Origin: Thaumasiovibrio sp043421945 | GTDB lineage: Bacteria > Pseudomonadota > Gammaproteobacteria > Enterobacterales > Vibrionaceae | Reading direction: 5' to 3' | NCBI GenBank assembly: GCA_043421945.1 | Contig: JBHOGO010000008.1 | Location: 1 to 64,000, forward strand | DNA length: 64,000 bases | Shown: positions 54,450-63,604 of the stretch, piece by piece | How the letters are laid out: each line of letters opens with the position of its first letter | Numbering within the stretch: the stretch's first letter is position 1 | The notes under the pieces: model-generated | Database searches by the model: none | Told to the model about the DNA's origin: nothing | Seen by the model: the letters and a program-made list of their open reading frames with translations, nothing else | Program-made: the position numbers and the translations under genes

Positions 54450-55856
54450 TTATGACAAATCACCTTGATACGAGCGTTGCCAATGACTCCAAGTATAGCG
54501 GGTCATTAAGGCGATAATGCCTAACATGACAGGCAATGCCATATAAGTATGGATAAGGTTGAGCTGTTGAAGCCATATAACCGCTGATATTGTGATTAAG
54601 GCTAAACAATGAATACCTAACGTTCGAAAACGGTAGGGCAGCGAGAGTATTTTTTGGCTTACGACTAAAAAGATAATGAAGCGCAATAACTGGGTGCTAA
54701 AGGTTGTGAAAATCGCCCCAAGTAGACCAAAATTCGGTATCAGTAAAAACATTGCAATGACGGCGTAAATAGCCGAAATAAGTGAAATCACCGCGACTTT
54801 GTCAGCATTATCTTGATAGTACACACCGATGTTAAGCTGCGTCGAAAGGTATTTTATAAACATAACCCATGCTAGTAGCGGTAAGATATCACTCGCTACG
54901 TGGTAGTCTTCGGGGAGCCAAATAGTTAAAAAAGGACAGCCTATCGTCATTAGTACGGCAGCAACGATAGCAGCCAATTCACAGCCAAACATGCTCATTT
55001 TTGCAGCGTAGCGTTTTCCTGCTTCCGAAGCTAAATTGGCAAAGCGTTTTGGGTACCACCACATACCATAGGGTTCCAGTAATAGCGTTGCTGCCAACGC
55101 CCATTGTGCAGCAATCGCGTAAACGGCAAGTTCTGCTGTGCCGATAGATGCGCCGAGCACCCATCTTTCAGCACCAAGAGCGATAAAGCCAATGATGCCG
55201 GAAATGGTAATTCCAACACCGTAGCGGATAAATTGAGAAGCGCCTGAAAGGGTGAATCGAGGAAAATCGCGATGAAGTATGATCCATTGAATAATTTGGC
55301 CATAAAGCCCAGCGAGCATGATTCCATCCACTCCCATTCTTGGAGTCAGCACAATGATTGCGCCCGCCTGTACAGTGGCGAAAATTAACTGGATGACCAT
55401 AAATGGGTTGGATTTATCATCCATGCGCAACTTAGCCAATTGCAATGCAGAATGCGTTCCTAGTATCAAGCTGCCAATAAGGCATCGAACAGAAAAAGCG
55501 GATAATTCGCCCGGTAGCCAATGAAACAGTACTTCAGGCCAAATGAGGAAAGGAGCACCAATCACAGCACTGACAATGACGGTCATTGTCCAGGCGGTGT
55601 GGAAAAGATCATTCTTTCCTTTTGTTTGACCCCGAAAGCGATACATACAATCAATCATCCCCAGCAGCATGATGATTGAGACTAAGTTGGCAAGTGCAAT
55701 CAAAACAGCATAGTTACCGAACTCTTCGGGAGGTAGCCACCGTGTTAGCAGAGGCTGCAAGAAGAGTGCGATCATTTTGCTTAATACAAGCCCAATAGCA
55801 TAAGCCGCTACACTGGGGATTTGTGGCAATTTAAAGGTTGCAAAGGCGTTTATCAT
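54450..55856 (-). CDS. Wzx-type polysaccharide flippase
   Basis: 468 residues with about 12-14 transmembrane helices of the MOP/PST superfamily (LVLSKMIALFLQPLLTRWL near the start; GVYYQDNADKVAVISLISA). It would flip lipid-linked repeat units across the inner membrane for the Wzy polymerase. It overlaps the start-proximal glycosyltransferase gene by four bases (ATGA). Confidence 0.9.
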   Translation of the reverse strand: MINAFATFKLPQIPSVAAYAIGLVLSKMIALFLQPLLTRWLPPEEFGNYAVLIALANLVSIIMLLGMIDCMYRFRGQTKGKNDLFHTAWTMTVIVSAVIGAPFLIWPEVLFHWLPGELSAFSVRCLIGSLILGTHSALQLAKLRMDDKSNPFMVIQLIFATVQAGAIIVLTPRMGVDGIMLAGLYGQIIQWIILHRDFPRFTLSGASQFIRYGVGITISGIIGFIALGAERWVLGASIGTAELAVYAIAAQWALAATLLLEPYGMWWYPKRFANLASEAGKRYAAKMSMFGCELAAIVAAVLMTIGCPFLTIWLPEDYHVASDILPLLAWVMFIKYLSTQLNIGVYYQDNADKVAVISLISAIYAVIAMFLLIPNFGLLGAIFTTFSTQLLRFIIFLVVSQKILSLPYRFRTLGIHCLALITISAVIWLQQLNLIHTYMALPVMLGIIALMTRYTWSHWQRSYQGDLS

Positions 55857-56995
55857 AAGCTTTCAACTAATTTAGAAAGGCGTGCAGCATGTAGATCTGC
55901 ATTGTAATAGGTTAGCACTCGTTCGTAAGCAGCGGCTCTTTGTTGGTTCAGTGATGTGGTAGGTTGCTCTAAGATATGTTGCATAGCGTGAGATAGCGCA
56001 TAAGGGTTGCCCATAGGAACGTTAGTGCCAGATTTTGCATCCAGAATTTCACGGCATCCAGAAAGATCAGAAGTAATGACGGGAAGCCCAAGCCCCATTG
56101 CTTCTTTAATCACAAGTGGGCCAGTGTCGCGGTCACCGTCGCTGGCAATACAAAAAGGGACAACCAGTGATTTGTAATGTCGTGCATTGTTTCGTAGCCA
56201 GCTTGCATTTTGCGCGCCGAGTAGGTTAACGCGGTTCTGCATGCCTCGTGTTTCTATCCATACTTGCAGTCGAGACATCATCGGACCATCTCCCACGATA
56301 TCGAGCTTGGCATAACTAGGTAGTTGTTTAAACGCGCTGATTAATGTTTCTAAATCTTTTTTCTCTACCAAGCGTCCAATAAACAGAAAGTCGCGATTTG
56401 GTACCCATTCTGAGGTCAGTTTTGGGTAATTCTCTGCTTCAAGACCGCAGGCCACATAGTGAACAGGGGTGGTTGTCTGCGATTGTAAATGACGCATCAT
56501 GTCATTGGTAACGGCACAGCCAAAGTTGGCATGTTTGAGCTTGGCTTCGAGATCTTGGGGAGAGGCATAGATATCCGCACCATGACCCACAAATGAAACG
56601 GTGATATTCAATATTTTTGCAGCGACAATGGCTGTTGCTGCACTGTGCCATGCAAAGTGGGCATGAAGATGCTCACAACCCGCTTTTTTGACCATCTCAG
56701 CCAAGATAGCGCCTTGCTTTAAGAGCGATAGGTACGAGAATCCTTGCTGTGCGCTGAGAAATTGATGGCACTTCGGTAAATGCTTAAAGTAAGAAAGCGC
56801 ACTCAAGGTTAAATGAGAAGGGATATATTGGCATTGCTCTGCGAGTGCTTTATCTGCAGGCTGACAACGCTCCGTTGCTGCAAATGCAAATGGCTGAACC
56901 TCATGACCATGACGCATCATCGCGCGCATTTCGACACCAACAAATGTCTCAGAAAGCACAGGAAACGTGGGGATAATGTAGCCAATCTTTTTCAT
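55853..56995 (-). CDS. Glycosyltransferase family 4
   Basis: 380 residues from the ATG at 56995, chosen because AAAGGA lies seven bases upstream and MKKIGYIIPTFPVLSETFV is the family beginning. The frame extends to 57037. The donor domain has FLFIGRLVEKKDLETLI, LDIVGDGPMM and a DTGPLVIKEAMGLGLPVI motif, which resembles colanic-acid-type WcaL/EpsD enzymes. It is the first gene of the long leftward operon and lies below a perfect sigma-54 promoter match. Confidence 0.9.
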   Translation of the reverse strand: MKKIGYIIPTFPVLSETFVGVEMRAMMRHGHEVQPFAFAATERCQPADKALAEQCQYIPSHLTLSALSYFKHLPKCHQFLSAQQGFSYLSLLKQGAILAEMVKKAGCEHLHAHFAWHSAATAIVAAKILNITVSFVGHGADIYASPQDLEAKLKHANFGCAVTNDMMRHLQSQTTTPVHYVACGLEAENYPKLTSEWVPNRDFLFIGRLVEKKDLETLISAFKQLPSYAKLDIVGDGPMMSRLQVWIETRGMQNRVNLLGAQNASWLRNNARHYKSLVVPFCIASDGDRDTGPLVIKEAMGLGLPVITSDLSGCREILDAKSGTNVPMGNPYALSHAMQHILEQPTTSLNQQRAAAYERVLTYYNADLHAARLSKLVESL

Positions 56996-57079
56996 GGTCA
57001 TGTCCTTTAGCGAATGTGTAGTTAAGTCTGTTGCCATTTTCTGAGTAACAGGCTGTCGACTTGTGTTGTTAATGAATCA

Positions 57080-57094
57080 GCAAAGAAAGTGCCA
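57080..57094 (-). promoter_or_regulatory. Sigma-54 promoter for the leftward polysaccharide operon
   Basis: On the minus strand: TGGCAC-TTTCT-TTGC, a perfect match to TGGCAC-N5-TTGC. The predicted start near 57068 leaves a leader of about 70 bases before the ATG at 56995. No convincing activator site was found in the rest of the gap. Confidence 0.8.
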
Positions 57095-57212
57095 ACTTGT
57101 CGAAATGTCTAGGCACAAAGAAAAGCGTATAAAGAGGAAGGCATACAGAGACGAAATTAAGCGACGGACCCAAAACGTTATATTAAATGTGTATCGGCAA
57201 AGAAAAGTAAGT

Positions 57213-57228
57213 TGGCATGTATCTGGCA
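57213..57228 (+). promoter_or_regulatory. Possible sigma-54 promoter for the rightward GT2 gene
   Basis: TGGCAT-GTATC-TGGCA: GG at -24 and GC at -12 are correctly spaced, and one base in each box differs from consensus. The predicted start near 57239 gives a leader of about 47 bases. It shares the divergent gap with the perfect leftward site. Confidence 0.5.
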
Positions 57229-57285
57229 ATCTATTCATTAATTCAGAGGTAACACCATTTTGATTTTGTCATTTAAGGAGCCACC

Positions 57286-58206
57286 ATGAAGCCTATAACT
57301 GTAACGGTCGTCATGCCCACTTATAACTGTCTGAAAACCCTGCCAACCGCGATTGAGACCGTTAGAGAACAGAGCTATGGTGTTGAAATTATTGTCATTG
57401 ATGATGGTTCTGATGATGGAAGTAGTGAGTGGCTCACCGACCAAGCAGATATAAAAGTAATCACAACAGACCGTGTAGGGGTGTCTAAAGCGAGAAATAT
57501 TGCTATTGAAGCTGCATCAGGAGAGTATATTGCTTTCCTTGACGCTGATGATTATTGGCATTCTGGTAAGCTTTTACATCAGCTTGCATTGCATCGTGCG
57601 AATCCAGATATGGTAATGAGCTTTACCAATTACTTTTTCTTTATGGACGATAAGCGTTCAGATTTACACTGCTTTCAATTTTGGCCGAAATTTACTCGCT
57701 GGCTAAATTTTCTAGGCAACCCCTTTTCTTATATTTTTGATGATTTCCTTGCTGATATTTATCGGGAGAACATGATTGGCACCAGTACTGTCATTGCAAG
57801 ACGCGATGCATTACAAGCGGCTGGTGGCTTTGATGCTAAATTGCGATCGGCCTCTGATTGGGATCTCTGGCTGAAATTGGCAAATGCAGGGAAAGTCGGA
57901 GTGGTTAATGAGCCTCTTTGTGATTATACGTTCGGTCGGGTTGGCAATATCTCAGGAAACCATGGCAACCGTGCAGACGCGATGAAGACAATTTTAGATA
58001 AACATGCACACTTATTATGGCGCCGCCCGTTTTCAGTGCTTGCTGGCTATCAACGTTGGCTATCAGCCAGTGCAGACAATCAGCGCTTTAAGCAATCTTA
58101 TGGGCGAGCATTGCTTCGCGAGATCGCAGGCTTTTGTTTAAAGCCGGATTTACAGATTTTGAAGACAATTTCCGGTGACACGATGAAGATGTTGTCGTTA
58201 CGGTAG
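57286..58206 (+). CDS. Glycosyltransferase family 2
   Basis: 306 residues. GT-A fold: VTVVMPTYNCLKTLPTAI, IIVIDDGSDDGSSEW, and the DxD metal motif in YIAFLDADDYWHSGKL. SASDWDLWLKLA matches the usual catalytic-base region. It has no membrane segment. Its position at the right end of the locus, divergent from it, mirrors the GT4 gene at the left end. AAGGAG precedes the ATG by six or so bases. Confidence 0.9.
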   Translation: MKPITVTVVMPTYNCLKTLPTAIETVREQSYGVEIIVIDDGSDDGSSEWLTDQADIKVITTDRVGVSKARNIAIEAASGEYIAFLDADDYWHSGKLLHQLALHRANPDMVMSFTNYFFFMDDKRSDLHCFQFWPKFTRWLNFLGNPFSYIFDDFLADIYRENMIGTSTVIARRDALQAAGGFDAKLRSASDWDLWLKLANAGKVGVVNEPLCDYTFGRVGNISGNHGNRADAMKTILDKHAHLLWRRPFSVLAGYQRWLSASADNQRFKQSYGRALLREIAGFCLKPDLQILKTISGDTMKMLSLR

Positions 58207-58307
58207 GGATAACGGCTTTTCACAATGAGTTGAATTTCACATGTGGCTATTGCGTTAGCATTGAGGGAGCGTGCGGTGTGTGCTGGCCCCCTAATGAGTG
58301 GCGTTAC

Positions 58308-59006
58308 TTAATGAAAGTGGAGAAAATAACCATTTTCACTATTGTTTATGGAGACGTCACGTTGTTCGAGTAGCCCTAAGCTAGCGACTCTTTGTATGAA
58401 AGGATCATACTCCATATCACCAAGATCAGAAAGATCATAAAGTTCAAAATTGTCTGGTGTTTCAAGGCTTGCTACCTGAGAACCGACACTTTCAAGTGTA
58501 TAGAGTGAGTACAGCATAGGTTTACTCATCTCGACTTTCAGTGGAATACCATCGGTATCTTTTTCGATGCTGACGTCGATATCTCCCACTTTACCTTTTA
58601 AAGTGATTGTTGAGTTTTCACTGTCATCGAGCTCTTTATCTATCTTCAAGAAGTCATAAAGTCGATTGTTATAGAGCATTCCCATTTGATGAGAAAAAGC
58701 GATGTCGTTAATGACTCTAAGCTCTGTAAAACCATAGTAAATGGCTTTTTGCTCATCCAAAAAATAACGTGTTTTACTCAGTGTTCCATTTTTGCCCACA
58801 TGCCAAGAGTCTAAGACATTGACATCAGAGTAGTATTTTCTTATTTCACTCTCTAAGAGCTTTACACTAATGGTTTGATTTCTTTCAATTAAGCCTTCAC
58901 GATGATAAATATTGTAAGTGTATGGGTTAGCCGATAGGTTTAGAGGTAACATCAACAGTAAACATGGCACATAAGTGACGGTTTGCTTTAAGAATTTGAA
59001 CAGCAT
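58308..59006 (-). CDS. Unrecognised exported protein
   Basis: 232 residues with a signal peptide (about 1-26, LLLMLPLNLSANP). The mature part looks mainly beta-stranded with Asp-rich turns (KIDKELDDSENSTITLKGK, GDIDVSIEKDTDGIPLKVE). I do not recognise the family. It lies downstream of the two phosphatase genes but beyond their terminator, so its link to them is uncertain. The gap to the glycosyltransferase stop is about 100 bases. Confidence 0.7.
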   Translation of the reverse strand: MLFKFLKQTVTYVPCLLLMLPLNLSANPYTYNIYHREGLIERNQTISVKLLESEIRKYYSDVNVLDSWHVGKNGTLSKTRYFLDEQKAIYYGFTELRVINDIAFSHQMGMLYNNRLYDFLKIDKELDDSENSTITLKGKVGDIDVSIEKDTDGIPLKVEMSKPMLYSLYTLESVGSQVASLETPDNFELYDLSDLGDMEYDPFIQRVASLGLLEQRDVSINNSENGYFLHFH

Positions 59007-59020
59007 TGGATTTCTCTATT

Positions 59021-59050
59021 AAAAAAGTAGCCTACACTAGTAGGCTACTT
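59021..59050 (-). terminator. Intrinsic terminator of the phosphatase operon
   Basis: Stem AGTAGCCTA / TAGGCTACT with a 5- to 6-base loop. On the minus strand it is followed by TTTTTT, just past the alkaline phosphatase stop. Confidence 0.9.
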
Positions 59051-59065
59051 AAAGAAGTAATTAGT

Positions 59066-60712
59066 CTATTGTGCTAGTTTTTTGCTTGCTAAACCTTCGA
59101 GATCACCAACCGTATTCAGAATATGGAATATAGAGTGCTGATCGATGTTACCGCGAACAAGATCTGAACCGACACCCGTTGCCCAGATACCAATATCTTC
59201 GCCAGCATGCGTACCACCATCCCAAGCCGCTTGAACAGCAGCCTGCTGTCGATAAACAACCGATTCGGTATTCTTATCTTCTAGGTTGATACGCTGAGTG
59301 CCTTCAAAAGTCGCATGACCGTGGGCACCATACAGCCCTGCACCGCTATTCGCATAGTGTAGGGTTGTGAATGGTAGTCCTTTATCATCACGAACTAGAT
59401 CGTCATTAATATCAGTAACTAGACCTGAAATAGGATTACCCCTTTGTGTTTCACCCGACATCGTAAATGTGTGAGAGTGATCCGCAGTGACGACAATCAT
59501 GGTCTCATCTAGGTCTACCATCTCAAGTGCTTTTGCAACAGATTGCTCGAACATCTTATATTCTGTGAGTGCAATGTTGCCCCAACCAGCATGGTGTGCT
59601 TGGTCAAGTCTTCCGCCTTCGATAACGAGGAAATAACCTTCTTCATTATCGTCGGCTTCTAGTAACTCAATTGCCTTTGTTGTCATCTCTTCTAAACTTG
59701 GCTGATTAGAGCGGCTTTCTCTATCAATCTCATACTCTAAGTGGGTAAAGCCAAAGAGACCAAAAACAGGAAGTTCATTAGCTTCAGCTAGTTGATATTT
59801 GTCATTAACGAATAGACCGTTTGAATCATCAATCCACTCTTCAACGAGGTTAGCACCGTCTTTTCTGCGACCTTCTGACATTTCAGCAGGGTAAAAACCA
59901 CGAGATCCACCACCAAGAACTACATCGATGCCAGAATCCAAATCTGCTGTTATCCCTTCGAAGCCATCTTGAAATTTGTAACGGTAACGAACAAGCTGTT
60001 CCGCGATGTCCTGTGTACCTTCACATCGATATCGGTCACCATGTGTATCGTCCTCAATATCACGTAGCTGAATAGAAGCATAAGCAGAGGCAGGTGTTGC
60101 GTGAGTAATCCGTGTATTGGTGACAACCCCAGTACCTTTTCCAGCTAATTTAGCAAGATCCAGTGCTGTTAATAGACGAGTTCCCTCTTCAGGGCAGTCT
60201 CTATTACCGATTGAGTCTGCCACATTGACGACATATTTATTGATTTTCATGCCGCTAAGAATGGCACTTGCGGTAGACGCAGAGTCAGGCGTTTGACCAT
60301 TACTTGCGTAGGTTTTGACAGAGCCAGCAAAAGGGAATTGTTCAAAACTAGACTGGTACTCTTCGCCACCTAGGAATTCTGGGTACTCACCATCTTTATT
60401 CTTTTCTTGTCCCGTATAGATACGGCCTGAAGTATGTGATGATATACCCATACCATCTGCGATAAATAAAATAATATTTTTAGCTACCTTGTCACTGCTC
60501 TGGTAACCATCTGCTTCTAAAATATCTTGAACACGTTCACTCGCAGGCGTATACCAATCGTTGACCTTTTCAACATCTGAGACCGTCGCGTCCCGCAGTT
60601 CCCAACCATTTCCGTTATCAAGTTTTTGGTCTGTGTCATAAGAACGACTGCTGGTACAGCCTGCAAGGAGTACAAATATGGAAAGTGTTATGGCATTTGT
60701 AGTGAATTTCAT
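59066..60712 (-). CDS. Alkaline phosphatase, lipoprotein, PhoA superfamily
   Basis: 548 residues with a lipobox (LLAGC, Cys19). All the key PhoA features are present. D86 lies in FIADGMG, the nucleophile Ser144 in PDSAST, and the metal ligands Glu/Asp/His in VIEGGRLDQAHHAG. ADHSH supplies the Asp-His pair, and the last His lies in GTHAGEDIGIWATG. It should be a cell-surface or periplasmic phosphomonoesterase that frees phosphate. It is second in an operon, 12 bases after a degenerate paralogue. GGAG lies six bases before the ATG. No Pho box was identified. Confidence 0.92.
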   Translation of the reverse strand: MKFTTNAITLSIFVLLAGCTSSRSYDTDQKLDNGNGWELRDATVSDVEKVNDWYTPASERVQDILEADGYQSSDKVAKNIILFIADGMGISSHTSGRIYTGQEKNKDGEYPEFLGGEEYQSSFEQFPFAGSVKTYASNGQTPDSASTASAILSGMKINKYVVNVADSIGNRDCPEEGTRLLTALDLAKLAGKGTGVVTNTRITHATPASAYASIQLRDIEDDTHGDRYRCEGTQDIAEQLVRYRYKFQDGFEGITADLDSGIDVVLGGGSRGFYPAEMSEGRRKDGANLVEEWIDDSNGLFVNDKYQLAEANELPVFGLFGFTHLEYEIDRESRSNQPSLEEMTTKAIELLEADDNEEGYFLVIEGGRLDQAHHAGWGNIALTEYKMFEQSVAKALEMVDLDETMIVVTADHSHTFTMSGETQRGNPISGLVTDINDDLVRDDKGLPFTTLHYANSGAGLYGAHGHATFEGTQRINLEDKNTESVVYRQQAAVQAAWDGGTHAGEDIGIWATGVGSDLVRGNIDQHSIFHILNTVGDLEGLASKKLAQ

Positions 60713-60724
60713 TTGTAACTCCTA

Positions 60725-62218
60725 CTATTGTTCTTTGCGTTGAGAATATGGCTTAGCACCTAGCTCTGCAGCGGCGTTTATTACATGAAATACAGAGTGC
60801 TGCTCAGTATTACCCTGAGCTAAAAATGCACGAGGTCCACGAGCGAATAGCATAATGTCTTCACCTGCCTCAGTGACTTCAGCCAAAGGAATCAAAGCTT
60901 GCTGAATATAATCAAGCTCACCAATATCGGTATTGGTAAAGTTAGGGTTACGGCGTACTACTTTGTTATCGATGATATCAAATGTGTTTTCTGCACCAGG
61001 ACCAGTTGGGTAGGCTAAGATACCGTGTGGTTGATCATCTGCAACACCAATTGGTCCGTCATCAACAGTCCCTAAAATGTCACGTCCACGACTAGCATAA
61101 CCTGAGATGGTAAGAGGTGTTGATTGGTCTGCAGTAACGATAATCAAAGTGTCATTTACCTTACCTTGTTCGCTCAAGTTAGCGATGAGCGCATCGACCG
61201 TTTCTGATAGCTCTTTCACTTCGTAAAGTGCTCGTTCTGCATTACCTGCTTTGTGAGCATGAGAAATACGCGCAGAATTCACATAAAGAAAGAAATCTTT
61301 GTCATCCGATGAAATCATGTCTAGCGCTTTGAGGCTCATTTCTTTTAATGAAGGCTCATCAATGTAGCGTTGGTCAGCGGCATAACCCATATGTGAGTCA
61401 CTAAATAACCCCATAACTTGCTGTGCATTGTCTATTTTACCAAAATCGAGAAGTTCGCTGCGTGAATCGATAAAGCTTCGTTTACTGTGGCCATCTAGCC
61501 AGTCAGTAATTAACGAACCGTCGGTGCGGTTTCCACCATCTTCACGGTGAGTAAATTCTCGTAAACCACCACCGAATAACACATTGATAGGCGCTGCTTC
61601 TGTGACCAGTTGCGTTGCAATATCATTGACTTTCCCTTCACAGCTCGATGGTACAGCACTTTCCCATGATGTGTTTGGGGTGTGGGCATAAGCCGCTGCG
61701 ATACCTGGAGAGGTAACCCTTGCATTGGTAACTAACGCTGTCGTCATCTCTTTAGCGGTAGCCAGCTCAAGCAAGTTGATTAACTTATCATCATTTGTTT
61801 CACAGTCTGAGACATTGATATTACTTGGTAATCCAACCAGATTTGTATTGGACTTAACACCGTTCATCATGCTTGATACCGACGATGATGAGTTACTAAT
61901 CTGGTGGTCGTTTGAATATGTTTTAAGCATTGACGTGTATGGGAAGCTTTCAAAGCTTAAACGGTTTTCTTCACCCGTCATCTCTTTTAATTGCCCATCA
62001 TAAATTCTAGCAGCCGTCAGCGTACTGACGCCCATTCCTGAGCCAACAACGAGTACGACGTTACTTGCTTTTTTATTAATATGATTCGCTTTGTCTGTTG
62101 TGAAATTAAATTCATTAAGGGAGGTTTGATACCAATCTGAATTCTTTTGGTGATCTGGAATAATGCTGGAATTAGCATTATTCCAGATCACTGAGGCAAT
62201 GATAGCACTTAGTATCAT
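60725..62218 (-). CDS. Degenerate alkaline phosphatase paralogue (pseudo-enzyme)
   Basis: 497 residues, full-length and aligned end to end with the downstream phosphatase. Metal ligands are replaced: GSGMG for DGMG (S60 for Asp), VNSARISHAHKAG for VEGxxxDxxxH (Glu to Asn, Asp to Ser, His to Lys), ADQS for ADHS, and TEAGED for THAGED. The nucleophile-site Ser is kept, but its Asp neighbour is Asn (N109-S110). It cannot bind the zinc pair as PhoA does. The frame is open and the hydrophobic core is kept, so it is probably a selected non-catalytic protein rather than a pseudogene. The signal-peptide region is odd: it contains a palindrome. GGAG lies seven bases before the ATG. Confidence 0.85.
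   Translation of the reverse strand: MILSAIIASVIWNNANSSIIPDHQKNSDWYQTSLNEFNFTTDKANHINKKASNVVLVVGSGMGVSTLTAARIYDGQLKEMTGEENRLSFESFPYTSMLKTYSNDHQISNSSSSVSSMMNGVKSNTNLVGLPSNINVSDCETNDDKLINLLELATAKEMTTALVTNARVTSPGIAAAYAHTPNTSWESAVPSSCEGKVNDIATQLVTEAAPINVLFGGGLREFTHREDGGNRTDGSLITDWLDGHSKRSFIDSRSELLDFGKIDNAQQVMGLFSDSHMGYAADQRYIDEPSLKEMSLKALDMISSDDKDFFLYVNSARISHAHKAGNAERALYEVKELSETVDALIANLSEQGKVNDTLIIVTADQSTPLTISGYASRGRDILGTVDDGPIGVADDQPHGILAYPTGPGAENTFDIIDNKVVRRNPNFTNTDIGELDYIQQALIPLAEVTEAGEDIMLFARGPRAFLAQGNTEQHSVFHVINAAAELGAKPYSQRKEQ
62150..62191. repeat. Perfect 18-bp-arm palindrome inside coding sequence
   Basis: Arms of 18 bases (62150-62167 and 62174-62191, core CTGGAATAATGCT / AGCATTATTCCAG) around the loop GGAATT. 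It encodes residues 10-23 of the degenerate phosphatase. Its core recurs at 9172-9198, so it looks like a dispersed REP- or MITE-like element that landed in the 5' end of the gene. Confidence 0.75.
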
Positions 62219-63164
62219 TAATTACTCCTTGGAAAAAGAAGAGCGTATTTGGTTTGTTTATGAAATAAATATGTCACGTAAATTAATTTTAATCAAGGGT
62301 TGTTATTAAAGATTATTTAAACTTTTGAGTGTGTAATTTATAATTCATGATATCATTTTGGTGAATGCGGTGTTGCATTTATATTACCGCTACCTATCCC
62401 TGCCAGGAAACGTTTCATTAGATTTTTACTGAATATTGATCCATAAAATTTATGATTTCAATCTTTTTGATGGAATTGTTTGCTGTTTGAACAGTATTTT
62501 GCTGTTGTATGATTGTTTTTTTAGTTGTAGAATAATTTTCGTTGAAACGTTTTTATTTGGTTTTGTTGTCTGTTTAGTATTTGGTGAGATAATGAGCTTT
62601 TAATGCTTGTATAATTATTTTTATGGTTGTGTTGTTTATACCTTTTATTAAAGGGGGTTATTGCTGTTTGTTTTATTAAGGTGGGGCTGTAAAATTTAAT
62701 ACTTGTGTTTTTGTTGTGGGGTTTTAATTTATTTATGTTTTGGTTCTATATTGGTTGTTGTTAATAAGCGCAACTTTTCTGGCTTGTAGATTATTGTTTC
62801 AGTATTAATGTACACTTTATTATCATCCTGTTTTTATCAATCTTGCTTTGTTTGACTATCAGCTATTTCGCATATTCCATTTCTATTCATCCATTTTGTC
62901 GCGATATCTTTGCAGTAACCTTCCTATCTCCTTCATGGGCTAGTGACCGTTTGGTCAAAACTTTGAACGCAAGAAGACGGCATTCCTGTCGCAATTTAAT
63001 GTGCGGAGGGGTTCTCTGAGGGGAGGGGCTTTTTGTGGTTATGCTTTTAATTTTTCCATTTTTTCGTCTTTATCATTCACTCTTCGTCTTAGGGAGGGCA
63101 AAGCAACTTATGTGAAGTGAATGAATGAAAAAGATCGACGCTGTCGCGATAGGCATCGATATGT
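62219..63164. other. Long gene-free AT-rich region
   Basis: About 950 bases without a supported gene. From roughly 62430 to 62800 the plus strand is rich in T and G and very poor in C, a strong strand bias unlike the flanks. After 62860 the composition becomes balanced. The only clear site is the palindrome at 62944-62957. Confidence 0.5.
62944..62957. promoter_or_regulatory. TetR-type palindrome
   Basis: TGACC-GTTT-GGTCA, a perfect 14-base inverted repeat of the size bound by many TetR-family repressors. It lies upstream of the gshA remnant and the glutathione synthetase gene. No TetR gene is in view. Confidence 0.3.
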
Positions 63165-63533
63165 TTCCTTTCTAAACAACCTCACCCATCTGCTTTAGGC
63201 TCAGCGCTGAAGCATCCGATGATCACCACCGATTTCGCAGAGGCGCAGCTAGAATTAGTGACGCCAGCGTTAAGCGATAGAAAAGCAACGTTTGAAACTC
63301 TGGAGGTTTTGCATTATTTTGTCGCGTCTCATTTACCGACGAATGAAACACTGTGAGCAGCAAGTATGCCGCCTGTATTGCCAGATGAAGAGGCGATTAA
63401 TACTGCTGGTTATGGGCTTTCAAATGTGGGACAGCTGAATAGATGTTATCGGAATGGACTGGCGCATCGCCTGCTGTCGATTAGAGTTATGTTCTCAGTT
63501 ACCACCTACTTCTCTACTCGAAACGCTGGATGA
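63165..63533 (+). pseudogene. Broken glutamate-cysteine ligase (gshA) fragment
   Basis: The frame from 63189 reads SALGSALKHPMITTDFAEAQ and then LELVTP, a close match to the GshA motif LGSAL-HK-ITTDFAEALLEFITP. It goes on to a TGA at 63354 where GshA has Trp before xxSMP. The same frame resumes with AASMPPVLPDEEAI and GYGLSNVGQLNRCYRNGL, the GshA YGTSNTGRFKTLYREGL segment. Similarity fades after about 63477. The N-terminal RRGIERE region and most of the C-terminal half are missing. It is a remnant of the enzyme for the first step of glutathione synthesis, lying directly upstream of a gene for the second step. Confidence 0.8.
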
Positions 63534-63604
63534 CGATACAGCACGCCGATCAAATTTTGGTGATGAATGTGGGCGCCTGCGTGGCGTAAACAGAATGAAA
63601 GAGC

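Noticed and set aside
58308..59006. The unknown exported protein as a third member of the phosphatase operon
   Set aside because: A strong intrinsic terminator at 59021-59050 separates it from the phosphatase genes.
63354..63356. TGA in the gshA-like frame as a selenocysteine or recoded codon
   Set aside because: The position is Trp in GshA, the frame loses similarity soon after, and the N-terminal region is also missing, so decay explains it better.
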